64,000 bases of DNA, taken from positions 3,968,001 to 4,032,000 of the forward strand of contig NC_089436.1 of assembly GCF_026210795.1 (NCBI RefSeq). The letters run 5' to 3'. The notes beneath the pieces were generated by a model. The model was not told where the DNA came from, did no database searches, and saw nothing but the letters and a program-made list of their open reading frames with translations. The position numbers and the translations under genes are program-made. This document shows positions 1-11,037 of this stretch, in pieces (within the stretch, counting starts at the first letter, position 1; the number at the start of each line of letters is the position of its first letter). The DNA is from Rhizophagus irregularis (lineage: Eukaryota > Glomeromycota > Glomeromycetes > Glomerales > Glomeraceae).

Positions 1-1705
1 TAATGTTTTTTAAATCATTTATTTTAAAAGTTACATGTTACAATTTCTACTATTGGTTTAACTACTGAATCAGCAGAAGAGATAGATGATAAAATAGTTT
101 ATATGGAAGATTTAGAAAAAAGAAAACAAGCATATGGAATATGTGGAGAATGTAATGAACCTGGCACAGGATCTAAATGGTGTCAACCTTGTAATGCTAA
201 AAGATTTAAGGATAACTTTAAAAATTGGACTAGTGGAAATAAAGATATTGATGAATTTATACAACAATCACAACTTAATGCTGTGCATTGTCTTAAATAT
301 CTTGAATGGATACCTTTTGAAAATTTTAAAGATATTACTTATATTACCAGAGGTGGATTTGGTAAAATCTATTCAGCTGAATGGTCTGAAGGATATATTT
401 ATTATTGGAAATTGAAAATCAAGAATGGAATAGGGGTGCTAATACAAAAGTTGCATTAAAAAGTTTGGACAATTCTTCTTGTATAAGTACAGAATTTTTA
501 AATGAGGTAATTAAAATAAGGAATGTAATCTATTTACTTTTATTTTTATTTATGTATTACTTATATTTTCATTTTCAATATTTTCATTAGATTAAAATCA
601 TCTTCAGATTTATCTTTATAATGTTATTCAATGTTATGGAATAACTCAAGATCCAAATACCAAAGATTATATAATGGTTTTAGAATATTATGGATATGGA
701 AATTTTAGAAATTACTATCTCAATAATGAATTAGATTATTATTCAAAAATTTATAAATTACAAGAAATTGCAATAGGACTTCTAGATATTCATAATGCTG
801 GAAAAGTTCATAAAGATTTTCATTCAGGCAATATATTATCTGGTGCTTTTACACTTATAAGTGATTTAGGAATGTGCCAACCAGCAAATAATGAAAAGCA
901 ATCAGTTAAACAAGAAGGAATTTATGGAGTATTACCCTATATGGCACCAGAAGTTTTACGCGGATATCAATATACAAAAGCATCTGATATTTATTCATTT
1001 GGAATAATGATGAATGAATATATATCTGAAGAAACTCCTTATAATACTAATATTCCTCATAATCATGCTTTATCTATTAAAATATGTAAAGGACTTAGAC
1101 CAAATATTTTTAAATATACACCAAAATTACTTGCAGATTTGATTACTAAATGTTGGGATGCAAAAGCAGAAAATAGACCAACTGCTAAGGAATTGTATCA
1201 AATATTATATAAATGGGATAATGAAGAATATGATGATAGTGATACTGAATCTCAAGTAGATGAATATGATGATAAAATAAAATTAAACAGAACAAGTGAA
1301 AAAAGATCTAGCAACATTCAAACACATCCGCAAGCAATCTATACTAGTAGACTTTTAAATTTCAAAAATCTTCCAGAACCAGTAAATTCAGGTAATTTAA
1401 CTTTTTACTTTGGTAACCAAAAAAAATGGTTACATTACTAATAACTTTATTTTTTAATAGATGCTACCAAAACAACATTATGTAAGTAATTATTTGTATC
1501 CAATATAATTAAAAATCTTTATATTGTTCTAATATTATAATATTATGTTAATTAATTTATAGGTTCAGAATGTTTTGATTGTCAATTAGACGAATTAGGT
1601 AAAGATATTTATTCTTTAGTTCTTTATTTTGTTAATACTTATTAATTTACTTATTTTGTAGATCTTAATGAAAGTGATCAAGAAGAAGAAAATGATTTTT
1701 TATAA
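1..1705 (+). pseudogene. Divergent protein kinase of the expanded glomeromycotan family, 5' partial and decayed
   Basis: The kinase gene starts upstream of the window. The first visible exon reads in frame from about position 28 and carries a small cysteine cluster (CGECNEPG... WCQPC) before the kinase domain. Visible motifs are the glycine loop RGGFGKIYSAEW, the catalytic lysine in KVALKSL, the catalytic loop HKDFHSGNIL, SDLGM in place of DFG, and the APE motif in YMAPEVL. Four C-terminal exons follow: the kinase exon ends at 1391, then 1461-1481, 1563-1598 and 1662-1705, all with GT-AG introns in consistent phase, ending in an acidic tail. The frame shifts by one base near 410, and again on either side of the intron acceptor near 590-635, so the copy looks broken unless these are sequence errors. 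A signalling role is inferred from the family only. Confidence 0.8.
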
Positions 1706-1764
1706 GAATCAAAGAATTTAGTTTAATTAAAATTATATTATTAAATTATCTTTTACACTACATT

Positions 1765-2020
1765 ACAGAAACCCGTAATTTGTTACTATGTGGTTGCTCA
1801 ATCACCAACATTCCACATAAATTTTGGATCGATCATGTGATAATAAGTTTTGTTATAAAATCGAATAAAAATATTTTTGAAATCATAACAAGTTTCAGTA
1901 TTAATCTTTAAAAAGTAGTGAAAAAATTGAAAAAATAGCCAAAAAATCTAGTTTAAGATATTTCTTCAATTTTTTTTCAATGCATTTAATAACAATTTAA
2001 TGATAAATAGGCGATTTTAA
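1765..2020. repeat. Dispersed non-coding repeat, copy 1
   Basis: This block begins AGAAACCCGTAATTTGTTAC and resembles 47388-47640 in the same orientation. The shared parts include the opening segment and, about 170-200 bases in, a segment reading like AGCC.AAAAAATC followed by AAGATATTT and ATGCATT. No coding potential and no clear terminal inverted repeat was seen. It may be an old MITE-like or other dispersed element. The rest of 1706-2353 holds only AT-rich sequence. Confidence 0.45.
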
Positions 2021-2353
2021 GATTATCATAATATTTTAAAGTCTTATTAATTTAATTATAGTAAAATATACCTTATAAAAAATACCTATTATAATAAATT
2101 GCCCATTATAATAATAAAAGGGTTTTATATTACAAATATTATTATATTATTATTGTAATCATAATTTAAAAAAAAGAACCCAAAGGAAAATTCGCATGAA
2201 TTTTCTTATTATCACTATTTTAAAGTTTGAAATTAAGCGAATCAGGAAATAAATTCACAACTCCAAGTTGCTGGCAATATTTTTGCCATTTCGAGATGGC
2301 ACCGCTATTTTTTTTGTTATTTTATCCAAAGATTTTGTTGCATCAGTGTCTCT

Positions 2354-4015
2354 TTAATCATAGTTTACAATTAATGATCCTTGGACGAATCTTTGTAAAA
2401 CATGTAAGGAGTTTTGATCTCTTAATTTAGTCATGTTCGTCATGCTTAACCAACTTTGCAAGATGTTTAATGTTAAATTTTCATTGACAAACGAAATTAT
2501 CTCATTTTCATCTAAAGAGCAAGCTGTAGTATCTTTATTTACTCTATAAATCAACGTAAAAATAATCAATCTACTGCAAAACAAATAAAACAAATAAATT
2601 AAAATGAAATGATCTGCTTACCGAAGCCTTTTTTCTTTGAATATCTCAATCGCTTCCTCAACACTATCCAGGAATTTATTTTGAAAATCACTAAAATTTC
2701 TATTTGCTGCGCGCAGCCAATTGATTCCTTTGGACGAATTTAGATCGCAATTAAATATTTGCTGTACCAAATCCTTGAAAACGCTTTTCTTGAACCCTAA
2801 GAAACAAACATTTCAATTCTTTGAGAAAATCTCGATTTGCTTTCACCTGAATTATGCAAATAATTTAGGATATTAACATAGTAAATTAATGACAAATTAT
2901 AACAGTGATATTTACCATGTCTTTTTGCTTTGGCATTTGTGATACACCAGATGCCAACGTTGATGAATTAAAGTTGGGTGAAATAATGTTAAATGTGTTG
3001 GCAACTGGCGTTTGCATAGATAGATACATATTATAAGCAAGTAATAAGATGTCCGAGTTTACACATAATCACAAACAGATTTGGTGAACGTTCACCATAT
3101 GCGAAATGGTGCTGGAAGTGCAGATTCTAGATTATATGATTTCTTGAAGAGTTGAATGAATCTCGTTACCATTATCAAAAAAAGATGTATTCAAACGAGA
3201 TGTATTTGAATAAGGTGTATTTGAACGAAAAAAATGTCATCATTATCGATATTACATGTACGAGAAAAGGAATATGTGTTATTAGGGTGATTAGAACAAG
3301 GTGTAGTATTCAAACTTAAACGAAAATAAGATTTAGATGTCTCATTTGAACCATCATTACGAATCTTATTAACCTTCACATAAGATTCAATCTTTTCATC
3401 CAGTGTGCCTTTATGAATTTTATCGTTGATATTTGTAATTGGTGCAAGAGGTTCACATCCAATATTTATGGCACTTTCATTGAACTGACTTTCATCTAAA
3501 GAAATGAAGCGAGGAAGGTAATAATATATAATCTGGGTGATATTACGTCAAAATATGATGATTATAAAGTAAAAGCTACCTTCTGAAAGATCATCATCAT
3601 CGCTTAATTATAGAAGTTTATTAATCAAAGTTGGTTCTTGAATTGTATCATCATCAGTGATGGGCTCCTTGCGCCTACGTTTTACAGCGGTCTTCGGAAC
3701 TGGTGTGGCAGTTTGATGTTTATTGGTCTTTGAAGCTGGGACCATTGTTTGTTGATCATCATCATGTGTATGTTCATAATCTTCAACAACAGGATCCTTT
3801 TTCTTTCGACCTCATCTTTTAGCAGAGGGTTTTTGGGTTTGAATCGCTTCCGGTCCTTTATTTTCTTTCAGAACTAAAGAGAAAGTTAAAAATCTGACAA
3901 TTTTCAGTTTATAATAGGGTACGAGAGTTACTTGAAGTTCCGACAACATCATCTTCGTCAACAGTAATGGTTTGTTTTTCTTTTGACTTCGGGTAGTACT
4001 TCTTCTGGGAGGCAT
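2354..4015 (-). pseudogene. Decayed gene for a basic, probably nuclear protein of unknown function
   Basis: The start at 4015 gives MPPRRSTTRSQKK, a basic N-terminus. A one-base slip shortly after is needed to reach the more natural frame TITVDEDDVVGTS, and the next exon (after an intron near 3880-3950) has an in-frame TGA between SAKR and GRKKKDP. That exon continues with KAVKRRRKE-like basic clusters and acidic runs. Further exons are seen around 3490-3190 (DESQFNESAINIGCEP...) and 2814-2354, where an intron with a GTAAGC donor joins EEAIEIFKEKRL to LIIFTLIYRVNKD in phase and the frame closes after VQGSLIVNYD. I do not recognise the family. A nuclear place is inferred only from the basic clusters. 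The exon chain is partly uncertain. Confidence 0.4.
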
Positions 4016-4368
4016 GATAATGATAAGAAGACTAGAGAAAAATAATAACGGAGAAAGAGAAAAGGTTTATAAAAAAAAAGAAATTGTTTCTCTTTAAATA
4101 ATAAAACAATTAAACTTTATTGTGATTGTTTTCTATGGCGAAGTAGAAATTTTAATAATTAGACTTTTATTAGACTAGACTTTTATAAACTTTTAATAAT
4201 TAGACTACTCCCATAAGCTATAATTGGCAGTAAATAATAATAACACCTATTGATAGTACAGAACATTTTTTTATTTTGATTTTCGATAATATGGTGTAAT
4301 ATTTATATATTTAACATATCGTTGAAATTTAATTAATTTTTTTTTTCTCTGATTTTAAATAATTAGTC

Positions 4369-4461
4369 GCAACGTGATCCGGACCCGGCTCAGGCGTAGA
4401 TCGTCGTGGAATTCCAGGGAATTTCTTGATCAGCAATTCGGCTCCTGATTACTCACGTTGC
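4369..4461. repeat. GC-richer segment bounded by a 9-bp inverted repeat
   Basis: GCAACGTGA at 4369-4377 is matched by TCACGTTGC at 4453-4461, enclosing about 75 bases of much higher GC content than the surroundings. It could be the end of a degraded mobile element, for example a solo terminal repeat of an LTR element extending rightward, but no coding part and no second copy lie in the window. The stretch 4462-4930 is plain AT-rich sequence with no gene seen. Confidence 0.3.
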
Positions 4462-4937
4462 CACACAAAATAATCCTTTATTCTTAATAATAAAATATAC
4501 AAATATTAATATATCCCGAGTTCACGCTTGGTTAGACAAAATAATATAACAAAATAAATATAAAACATCATAATTCTAATAATAAAAATATACTTCTATA
4601 TTCAAATCTTCCTTTTCATTAATAAAATCTTCCAATTATTAATCCTAAAATCAACTTCGATAGTTTCCCTTAATAAAATAATACTTCGCATTTCAAATAC
4701 ATGAAGAAATCTTTATCTAGAAAAATTCTTGAGTTAGATGAATTTTGTTAAACTTATCTCGTTGTTTATAATACATTAATCTTTTTTTTTACTTATTTTT
4801 TCGTTAATAAATGTTTTCAGGAAAAATAAAGTTATTATTTATTGCTTAACAATTAAGATCAGTTACTTGAATGTTAAAGTGATTAATTTATTTTTTATTT
4901 TCATTGTGCGATCAATAAAAATGTTAATCGCTACCAT

Positions 4938-5133
4938 TTTCGGCGAAATGTCCATTTGGCGAAATGGAATTTTGTGAAATGGAATTCGGCGAAATGAACG
5001 ATTCGGTGAAATGGATTCGATAAAATGAACTTTCCAATGAAACGTACTTTCGGTGAAACATCACTTCGAAGAAACATACCTTCAATCGAAATGGCTTCGG
5101 CAAAATGGGTTCCGGTCGGCGAAATGTACTAAC
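4938..5133. repeat. Degenerate minisatellite with unit close to TTCGGCGAAATG
   Basis: About a dozen imperfect copies of a 12-16 base unit built on TTCGGCGAAATG(GA) run in tandem with diverged spacing (CATTTGGCGAAATGG, TTCGGCGAAATGAACG, TTCGGTGAAATGG and others). The array stops about 160 bases upstream of the Sel1 gene start at 5294. An open frame on the minus strand through it (5163 to 4924) is a by-product of the repeat period and is not called as a gene. Confidence 0.75.
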
Positions 5134-5293
5134 CTTATAGATTATAGTCAAACGTGTCACCATAACAATTAAAATTAAATTGGTGTAACTATAACTTAAT
5201 AATTACATAATTATTTGTGCACTATGAAATTAATAATAATTTAAACCTTTTTAGCGAAAAAAAAGGGGTATTTCACTATTTCTCATAAATATC

Positions 5294-7462
5294 ATGTCTC
5301 CAAATAATATTTCAAAAAATGATGAAGATTTCTTAAAAGAATTTTTAAAAGAATTTTATCGTAAAATTATAAATTTAGAAAATTATATTAAATATGAAGA
5401 ACTTTTATCAGATTGGATACAAAATTTTTTTATTGAGAAAGAAAAAGATTCTAAAATAATTTTAAAATTAATGGAAAATCATGAAGAAAGGGAAAATTGG
5501 TTTTCAAGTATAATAGGATTTTTTTATGAAAATGGTATAAATAATGATAATATTATTATTGATAAAAATAAATCTTTAAAATTATATTCTTTAGTATCTA
5601 TTTATAATGATGATAAAAAAAATAAAAATTTAATTTCTACTTATCAAATACTAAATATAATTATTTCAAAATATTTATTATCATTTTATTATTATAAAGA
5701 TATATTATATAAAAGAGATTTAATTGCAAAAGAATTTAGAAATTCAGAAATTGCAAATGTTATGTCTTATAATCAATTTGAAAGTTTTAATGGATTAGAA
5801 ATAAATATTTGTAATGATGAGATAAATTATATAGAAAAATATTTTGAATCATTTGTTAAAGATTCTAATGAAAGTCAAAATGTTAAAAAGAAAGAATTAA
5901 TGGAATTAAATAATTTAGGTTATTTGTATCAATATGGAATAGGGAAAAAGAAGGATGAGTTTAAAGCATTTGAATTTTACTTGGAATCAGCAGAAGGAGG
6001 AAATTCGGATGCATTAAATAATTTGGGTTATTGTTATCAAAATGGAATTGGAATTGAAAAAGATGAAAAGAAAGCTTTTGAATGGTATTTAAAAGCTGGT
6101 AATGATGGAAATTTATATGCACAATATAATATAGGTATTTGTTATCAAAATGGAATAGGAGTAAAAAAAGATAACGAAAAAGCTTTTGAATGGTATTTTA
6201 AATCTGCTGAAAGAGGATATTCATCTGCTCAAAATACATTAGGCAACTGTTATCAAAATGAAATTGGAATAGAAAAAGATTTAGGAGAAGCTACTTTTTG
6301 GTACAATAAAGCAGCGGAAAATGGAAATAAATTCGCACAATATACTCTTGGTAAATGGTATCATGAAGTAATGTATGATGAGATAAAAGCTTTTGAATTG
6401 TATCGGAAATCAGCTAAACAAGAATATAAAGACGCACAATTTCAACTTGGATGCTGTTATGATTATGGAATTGGAACCGTGATTAATCAAGGAAAAGCAT
6501 TTGAATTATACAAAATGGCAGCTGAAAAAGGACATGCTTCTGCACAAAATAATCTTGGGTTTTTATATAAATATGGTGAAGGCACAGAAAAAGATTTGAA
6601 TAAAGCCGCTTACTGGTATAATAAATCAGCAGAAAATGGAAATAAATTCGCACAATATCATTTAGTTGATTGTTATATGAATGGTGAAGGTGTAGAAAAA
6701 GATGAAAAAAAGGCATTTAAATTACTAAAAAATTTAAGTGAGAAAAGCGATTTAGCAGATGCACAATGTGATCTTGGTTATTATTATGAAAATGGAATTG
6801 GAACAAAAAAGGATTTGAAAAAAGCTGCTTATTGGTACCAAAAAGCAGCAGATAATGGTAATAATGATGTTGCATCATGTAATGTAGGTGAATGTTATGA
6901 ATTAGGAAATGGTGTTAATAAAGATTTAGTTAAAGCTTTTGATTATTATAAAAAATCAGCTGAAAATGGATTTATAAGTGCAAAATTTTACCTTGGATAT
7001 TGTTACATAAATGGAATTGGAACTGAAATTAATAGGGAAAAAGGATTTAAATTATACAATGAAGCAGCTAGATATAATAATAATATTAGTATTTTATCAT
7101 TTTATGATAATGATGATGAAATATTTGATGATTTAGAAAAAGTTAATTATTGGTACCATAAAGCAGCAGAAGATGATAATAAGATTGCATTATATGAATT
7201 AGGTAGAATTCATGAATCAGGAATAGGTGTTGGTATAAACTTTGTTAGAGCATTTGAATTTTATAAAAAATCAGCAAATCAAGGATGTATAGAAGCTCAA
7301 TATAAACTTGGTTGCTGTTATAATACAGGTATAGGAACTGATATTGACAAAAAACTGGCATTTGATTTATTTGAATTAGCAGCTATGGAAGGAAATAGTG
7401 ATGCACTAGAATGTCTTGCACTTTTATATGAGCAAGGTATGGAGGAAAAAGACAAAAAGTAA
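5294..7462 (+). CDS. Sel1-repeat protein, 722 aa, single exon, intact
   Basis: This single-exon gene encodes a solenoid scaffold protein. Residues 1 to about 195 form a helical, repeat-free N-terminal region. From about residue 198 to 715 there are about 14 Sel1-like repeats of 34-38 residues with the pattern LGYCYQNGIGIEKDEKKAF.WY.KAA..GN..A. Two units are diverged (near 360 and near 595). Sel1 repeats are TPR-like helical pairs used for protein-protein contacts; partners cannot be inferred here. Many glomeromycotan Sel1 proteins are fused to kinase domains, but no kinase motifs are present in this one. The first ATG (ATGTCTCCAAAT) follows an AT-rich leader and no intron is needed. The frame is uninterrupted and the codon use is as AT-rich as the neighbours. 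Confidence 0.92.
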   Translation: MSPNNISKNDEDFLKEFLKEFYRKIINLENYIKYEELLSDWIQNFFIEKEKDSKIILKLMENHEERENWFSSIIGFFYENGINNDNIIIDKNKSLKLYSLVSIYNDDKKNKNLISTYQILNIIISKYLLSFYYYKDILYKRDLIAKEFRNSEIANVMSYNQFESFNGLEINICNDEINYIEKYFESFVKDSNESQNVKKKELMELNNLGYLYQYGIGKKKDEFKAFEFYLESAEGGNSDALNNLGYCYQNGIGIEKDEKKAFEWYLKAGNDGNLYAQYNIGICYQNGIGVKKDNEKAFEWYFKSAERGYSSAQNTLGNCYQNEIGIEKDLGEATFWYNKAAENGNKFAQYTLGKWYHEVMYDEIKAFELYRKSAKQEYKDAQFQLGCCYDYGIGTVINQGKAFELYKMAAEKGHASAQNNLGFLYKYGEGTEKDLNKAAYWYNKSAENGNKFAQYHLVDCYMNGEGVEKDEKKAFKLLKNLSEKSDLADAQCDLGYYYENGIGTKKDLKKAAYWYQKAADNGNNDVASCNVGECYELGNGVNKDLVKAFDYYKKSAENGFISAKFYLGYCYINGIGTEINREKGFKLYNEAARYNNNISILSFYDNDDEIFDDLEKVNYWYHKAAEDDNKIALYELGRIHESGIGVGINFVRAFEFYKKSANQGCIEAQYKLGCCYNTGIGTDIDKKLAFDLFELAAMEGNSDALECLALLYEQGMEEKDKK

Positions 7463-8471
7463 TAGGAATGAAAGGAATGATTTATTACTAAGTAATAACT
7501 GAAAGTTTAAATTACATAGCAACATAATATTCTCACTATTCTGATTTTATAAATGTATAATTTATTGAATTTTTATTATTTTCTAATAAATATTTCATTT
7601 AATACAGTAATTTGCGTTGATCACCAATAAATAAAATGTTTGTATGTAATTCGTTCTTTATTTACTTATTGTAGGAGCAGCAAGAAAGGCAATTGTTGGA
7701 GGTTAATTACACTAAATTCAAGAATTACACGAATAATGTCATGAACGTATATTAAAGTCGGTTGTTTATACTTTAAGAAATGTGAATGATTATTGTTATA
7801 CAATAATTGGGCGGACCAGGTTAAATCTCATTTAATTTGACAAATTATAAATATTTATTAGTTTATTACTGTATTACATACAATAAAAGTTTTATATTTT
7901 TTAATAAATAGTTGAAGATGGACAAATAATTCATCTACAAATTAATTTTTTTTTTTTGATATTGAAGTCGCTAGCAGTGTGTGTCAAATTGAGGTTCCTT
8001 GAATTAATATTGTCGAAACGAAAAAAAAAATAATAATTATCGTCAATAGAAATCTTAATGGAATTAAATTATTATTATTTTTTGTAAATAAATTAAAATA
8101 CATAAATATCATTCACGCTTTATTAAAAGAAATAAAATTATTGTGAGCAATTTATGTCCGTTTTTTTTAATGCAGTATCGATCAATTTGGCGATTTTTTT
8201 TCCAGTTTTGACTGAAGACTGCGGTTTTATAAACCGAAACGGAACAAACAGGTGATATCTTCATTCGATAAACCAATCACTTTAATCATATTAATCGTTA
8301 ATCCAAGAGATAACCTTTTCTGTGAAGTTTGGACTCGCACTCGTGTAATAACTTTTTAATTCTGATTCGAGCCAAACTACTGGCTGGACCATCATTAATA
8401 AGGACGATCATATTATAATACTGTTTTACCATACGTATAATACTGTAATTGTAATCTTTCCTTTCTTTAAA
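7463..8471. other. Intergenic, no gene seen
   Basis: AT-rich sequence with homopolymer runs. Short open frames on the minus strand (for example 8298-8486) have no recognisable features and are not called. Confidence 0.5.
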
Positions 8472-8603
8472 ATGGCTTTGCTTCATTTATCAGATGATTG
8501 TATTTACGATATTTTAAAACTTCATTTGTGGCTTACGAATTTGTTTAAATTAAAATTGAAAACGATCGTTAAATTATTAATTTTCAGTATGTTGCAGCCA
8601 TAA
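8472..8603 (+). pseudogene. F-box N-terminal fragment
   Basis: A 43-codon frame opens MALLHLSDDCIYDILK, which resembles the start of the F-box (LP.DCIY.IL..L) found at the N-terminus of the many F-box proteins in this lineage. It then runs into unrelated sequence and stops. The rest of the F-box and the leucine-rich part are absent. The intact F-box gene at 9616 lies 1 kb downstream on the same strand, so this may be the stub of a former tandem neighbour. The match is short and could be chance. Confidence 0.35.
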
Positions 8604-9002
8604 TTTAAATAATATACAAATTTCGTTGTGTACGATTATAAAATTTATCTAGATTCTTATTTGGTTCTATTATTATACATTTATACCACTATTAATTATT
8701 TATTGATATACTAATAAAATCATTTATTTAGGCGTCGTAAATTCTTATTATATAAGAATTTACAACTTGATAGATTGAAAATCACATAAAATTAAATTTC
8801 ATATGATTAATGAATCACGGTGAACCCTAACATCAGAGGAAGAGAGAAAGATAATAAATATATTGTTAAATGTTTACAATTTTCTAGCATAATAAATTAA
8901 CGATTAAAGTATATGAAGATGATATGATCAAGTTGTAAAAAGTAGTTGAAACGTGATTACAATGTATGGTCATGTAATAGAAATATGGTTAATTACAATA
9001 TA

Positions 9003-9213
9003 TTAGCACTTTCGATCCATGTGCGGATCAATCCGGATTGAACCCGGATTAACCGAAAATCCTAATAAAAATCCGTCGGATTTATCCGGGATCGTCTTAA
9101 TGGTATTTAATGTTGCACACGTAATGATAGTAGAGCTGAAACTTTAAAATATATATATATTTTTTTTACCGGATTTCATTATTAAAAGTTTTCATCTGCG
9201 GATCGAAGCACTA
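9003..9213. mobile_element. Small MITE-like element with TA-flanked imperfect inverted repeats
   Basis: GCACTTTCGATCC just inside the left edge pairs with GGATCGAAGCAC at the right edge (one indel), and both are bordered by TA. Inside are further CGGAT/ATCCG motifs, several in opposed orientation. A TA border with short inverted repeats fits a non-autonomous Tc1/mariner-type element of about 210 bp. It has no coding capacity. The flanks 8604-9002 and 9214-9615 hold no gene that I can see. Confidence 0.4.
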
Positions 9214-9615
9214 GATTGTATAGGAGATTCTTTTCGTAGATTATTTAATAATAACAAATAATTGATAATAAAATAGGAAATAAGTGTTTATAAATTTTAT
9301 CTCCTAATAAATTACATATTTGAAAATAGAATCGAAATTCTTTCGTTGGTTGAAATCAAACATGTGTGATAGATCACGCGAATGAAATTTTATTGGTGGA
9401 AGATCTGCATTTAACCGAGCCTAAAAATGGAAATAAATTTCCAACTTTGCGACACAAAATAATTTGTGATCATTGTGCAAAATGATCATTGACATTTTTA
9501 TATTAATGTATAAACAAAATGCATAAAAAAGTTGTACATAATTTATATACGAATAAAATTTCTCTTTTTTTTTTATTCGTGTCATACTTTGTTTTTATAT
9601 TCTTAACAAAATAAT

Positions 9616-11037
9616 ATGGAAAGATTAAATATTGACTGTCTTATTCTTATTTTTAATGAATTACGAACGGATAAAAAATCCTTACATTCCTGTCTTTTAG
9701 TTAATAAAGTATGGTGTCATTTAGTAGTTCCAATCTTATGGGGAAAATATCCATGGTATGTTATTGATCGTAAGGAATCAGAAAAACTTATTAATGTTAT
9801 AATTTCTCAATTATCATCTTCTTCAAGAAAATTTTTATCTGAAAATAACGTTAGTTTATCCTCGACAATTCTTTCAAAACCCTTAACTTTTAATTATGTT
9901 AGTCTTTGTAAGTTTCCAGGAGCTGAAAATGTAAGCAATATTATAAATATAGTAAATAATTATGATTTTACAAAAAGAAGAGATCTTTTAGAGCAAGAAA
10001 TTTACAAATTATTTATTAGTCAATGTAAAAATATTAAAGAATTGTCGTGGGAAACATCTCAACCTTTATCATTATTTCCAGGTGCTTTAACATGCTTCTC
10101 TCAACTTCATAGCCTAAGAATTAATATGAATATTGTAAGTTCCAATAATCTTCATGAGATGGCAAAGATTTGCAAAGATTTGAATGAATTAATTGTTAAC
10201 AAATATTCTCAAGATACTCCCGGATTAATTTCTTTAATCGATGCACAGAGAAATTTAAAAAGTATATCATTTGCTTCTTATTATATTAAGAAAGAGAGGG
10301 AAGGTACTTATGAAGAATTAAGCAATGTATTAGCAAGAAAGGGTTGTACAATCAATAATCTTTATTCATCTAATTTAGTTGGTGTTATTTCACATTCATT
10401 TCTATCATCATTTATCAACTTAAAAGAATTAACAATTTATCAGTATGATGATTATAAGAGTGAAAAGATTCAAGAATTTCAACAATATTTAGCAATTTCA
10501 AAATTTCCGGGTCTTCAATCCCTTAAAATTGGTGGGGTATCATGTTTTAAGGAATTGGCAATGTTAATTGAAAAAACAGAAGGAAATCTTTCGTACGTTT
10601 ATATTGACATGTCTAATAAAGATGCTGAAAGTACAGGAATGGTAATTAAAGCAATTGCTGATAATTGTCCAAAGATCGAATACTTATCCACATATCTTGG
10701 GCCTAAAGATTTGATTTATGTAAAACCATTATTATTACATTGTAGTAAATTAAGTAGGTTACGTCTCAAAAATTTATATGAAAATAATATTATAGGAGAT
10801 GAATTATTAGATATCTTAACCAGCTCTTCTCCATTATCTTTAAATAATATTAAACTTAGTGGAGGTTGGAAGTATTCAATCAATTCTATAGAAAGATTTT
10901 TTGAAAGTTATAGGGGACGAAAATTACTCGAATTTGGTATTAAAGATAATATTCATGAAGATAATTTTACAATAGAACATATAAAAATCATTAGAAAATA
11001 CATTAATGAAGGAGTGATAGGACATACAAATCTTTAA
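9616..11037 (+). CDS. F-box protein with leucine-rich-like C-terminal region, 473 aa
   Basis: The gene is single-exon and intact. Residues 1-45 (MERLNIDCLILIFNELR... SCLLVNKVWCHLVVPILW) are a clear F-box-like helix set with the LVN..WC core typical of this family. The rest has irregular hydrophobic repeats such as LKELTIYQY, LQSLKIGGVSC and SRLRLKNL, consistent with a degenerate leucine-rich solenoid. F-box proteins act as substrate receptors of SCF ubiquitin ligases through Skp1; the substrate is unknown. The genome family is very large in Rhizophagus. The start codon follows a TATA-free AT-rich leader and is the first ATG of the frame. Confidence 0.9.
   Translation: MERLNIDCLILIFNELRTDKKSLHSCLLVNKVWCHLVVPILWGKYPWYVIDRKESEKLINVIISQLSSSSRKFLSENNVSLSSTILSKPLTFNYVSLCKFPGAENVSNIINIVNNYDFTKRRDLLEQEIYKLFISQCKNIKELSWETSQPLSLFPGALTCFSQLHSLRINMNIVSSNNLHEMAKICKDLNELIVNKYSQDTPGLISLIDAQRNLKSISFASYYIKKEREGTYEELSNVLARKGCTINNLYSSNLVGVISHSFLSSFINLKELTIYQYDDYKSEKIQEFQQYLAISKFPGLQSLKIGGVSCFKELAMLIEKTEGNLSYVYIDMSNKDAESTGMVIKAIADNCPKIEYLSTYLGPKDLIYVKPLLLHCSKLSRLRLKNLYENNIIGDELLDILTSSSPLSLNNIKLSGGWKYSINSIERFFESYRGRKLLEFGIKDNIHEDNFTIEHIKIIRKYINEGVIGHTNL

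Noticed and set aside
4369-4461. Solo LTR of a retroelement
   Set aside because: Only a short inverted repeat is visible; no paired copy, target duplication or retroelement gene in the window, so it is listed merely as an inverted-repeat segment.
4938-5133. Regular repeats reminiscent of a CRISPR array
   Set aside because: Units are diverged and directly abutting without unique spacers, and the window is eukaryotic.
8298-8486. Minus-strand 62-codon frame
   Set aside because: No family features and overlapping the more motif-like F-box start on the plus strand; both are short and neither is a sound gene.
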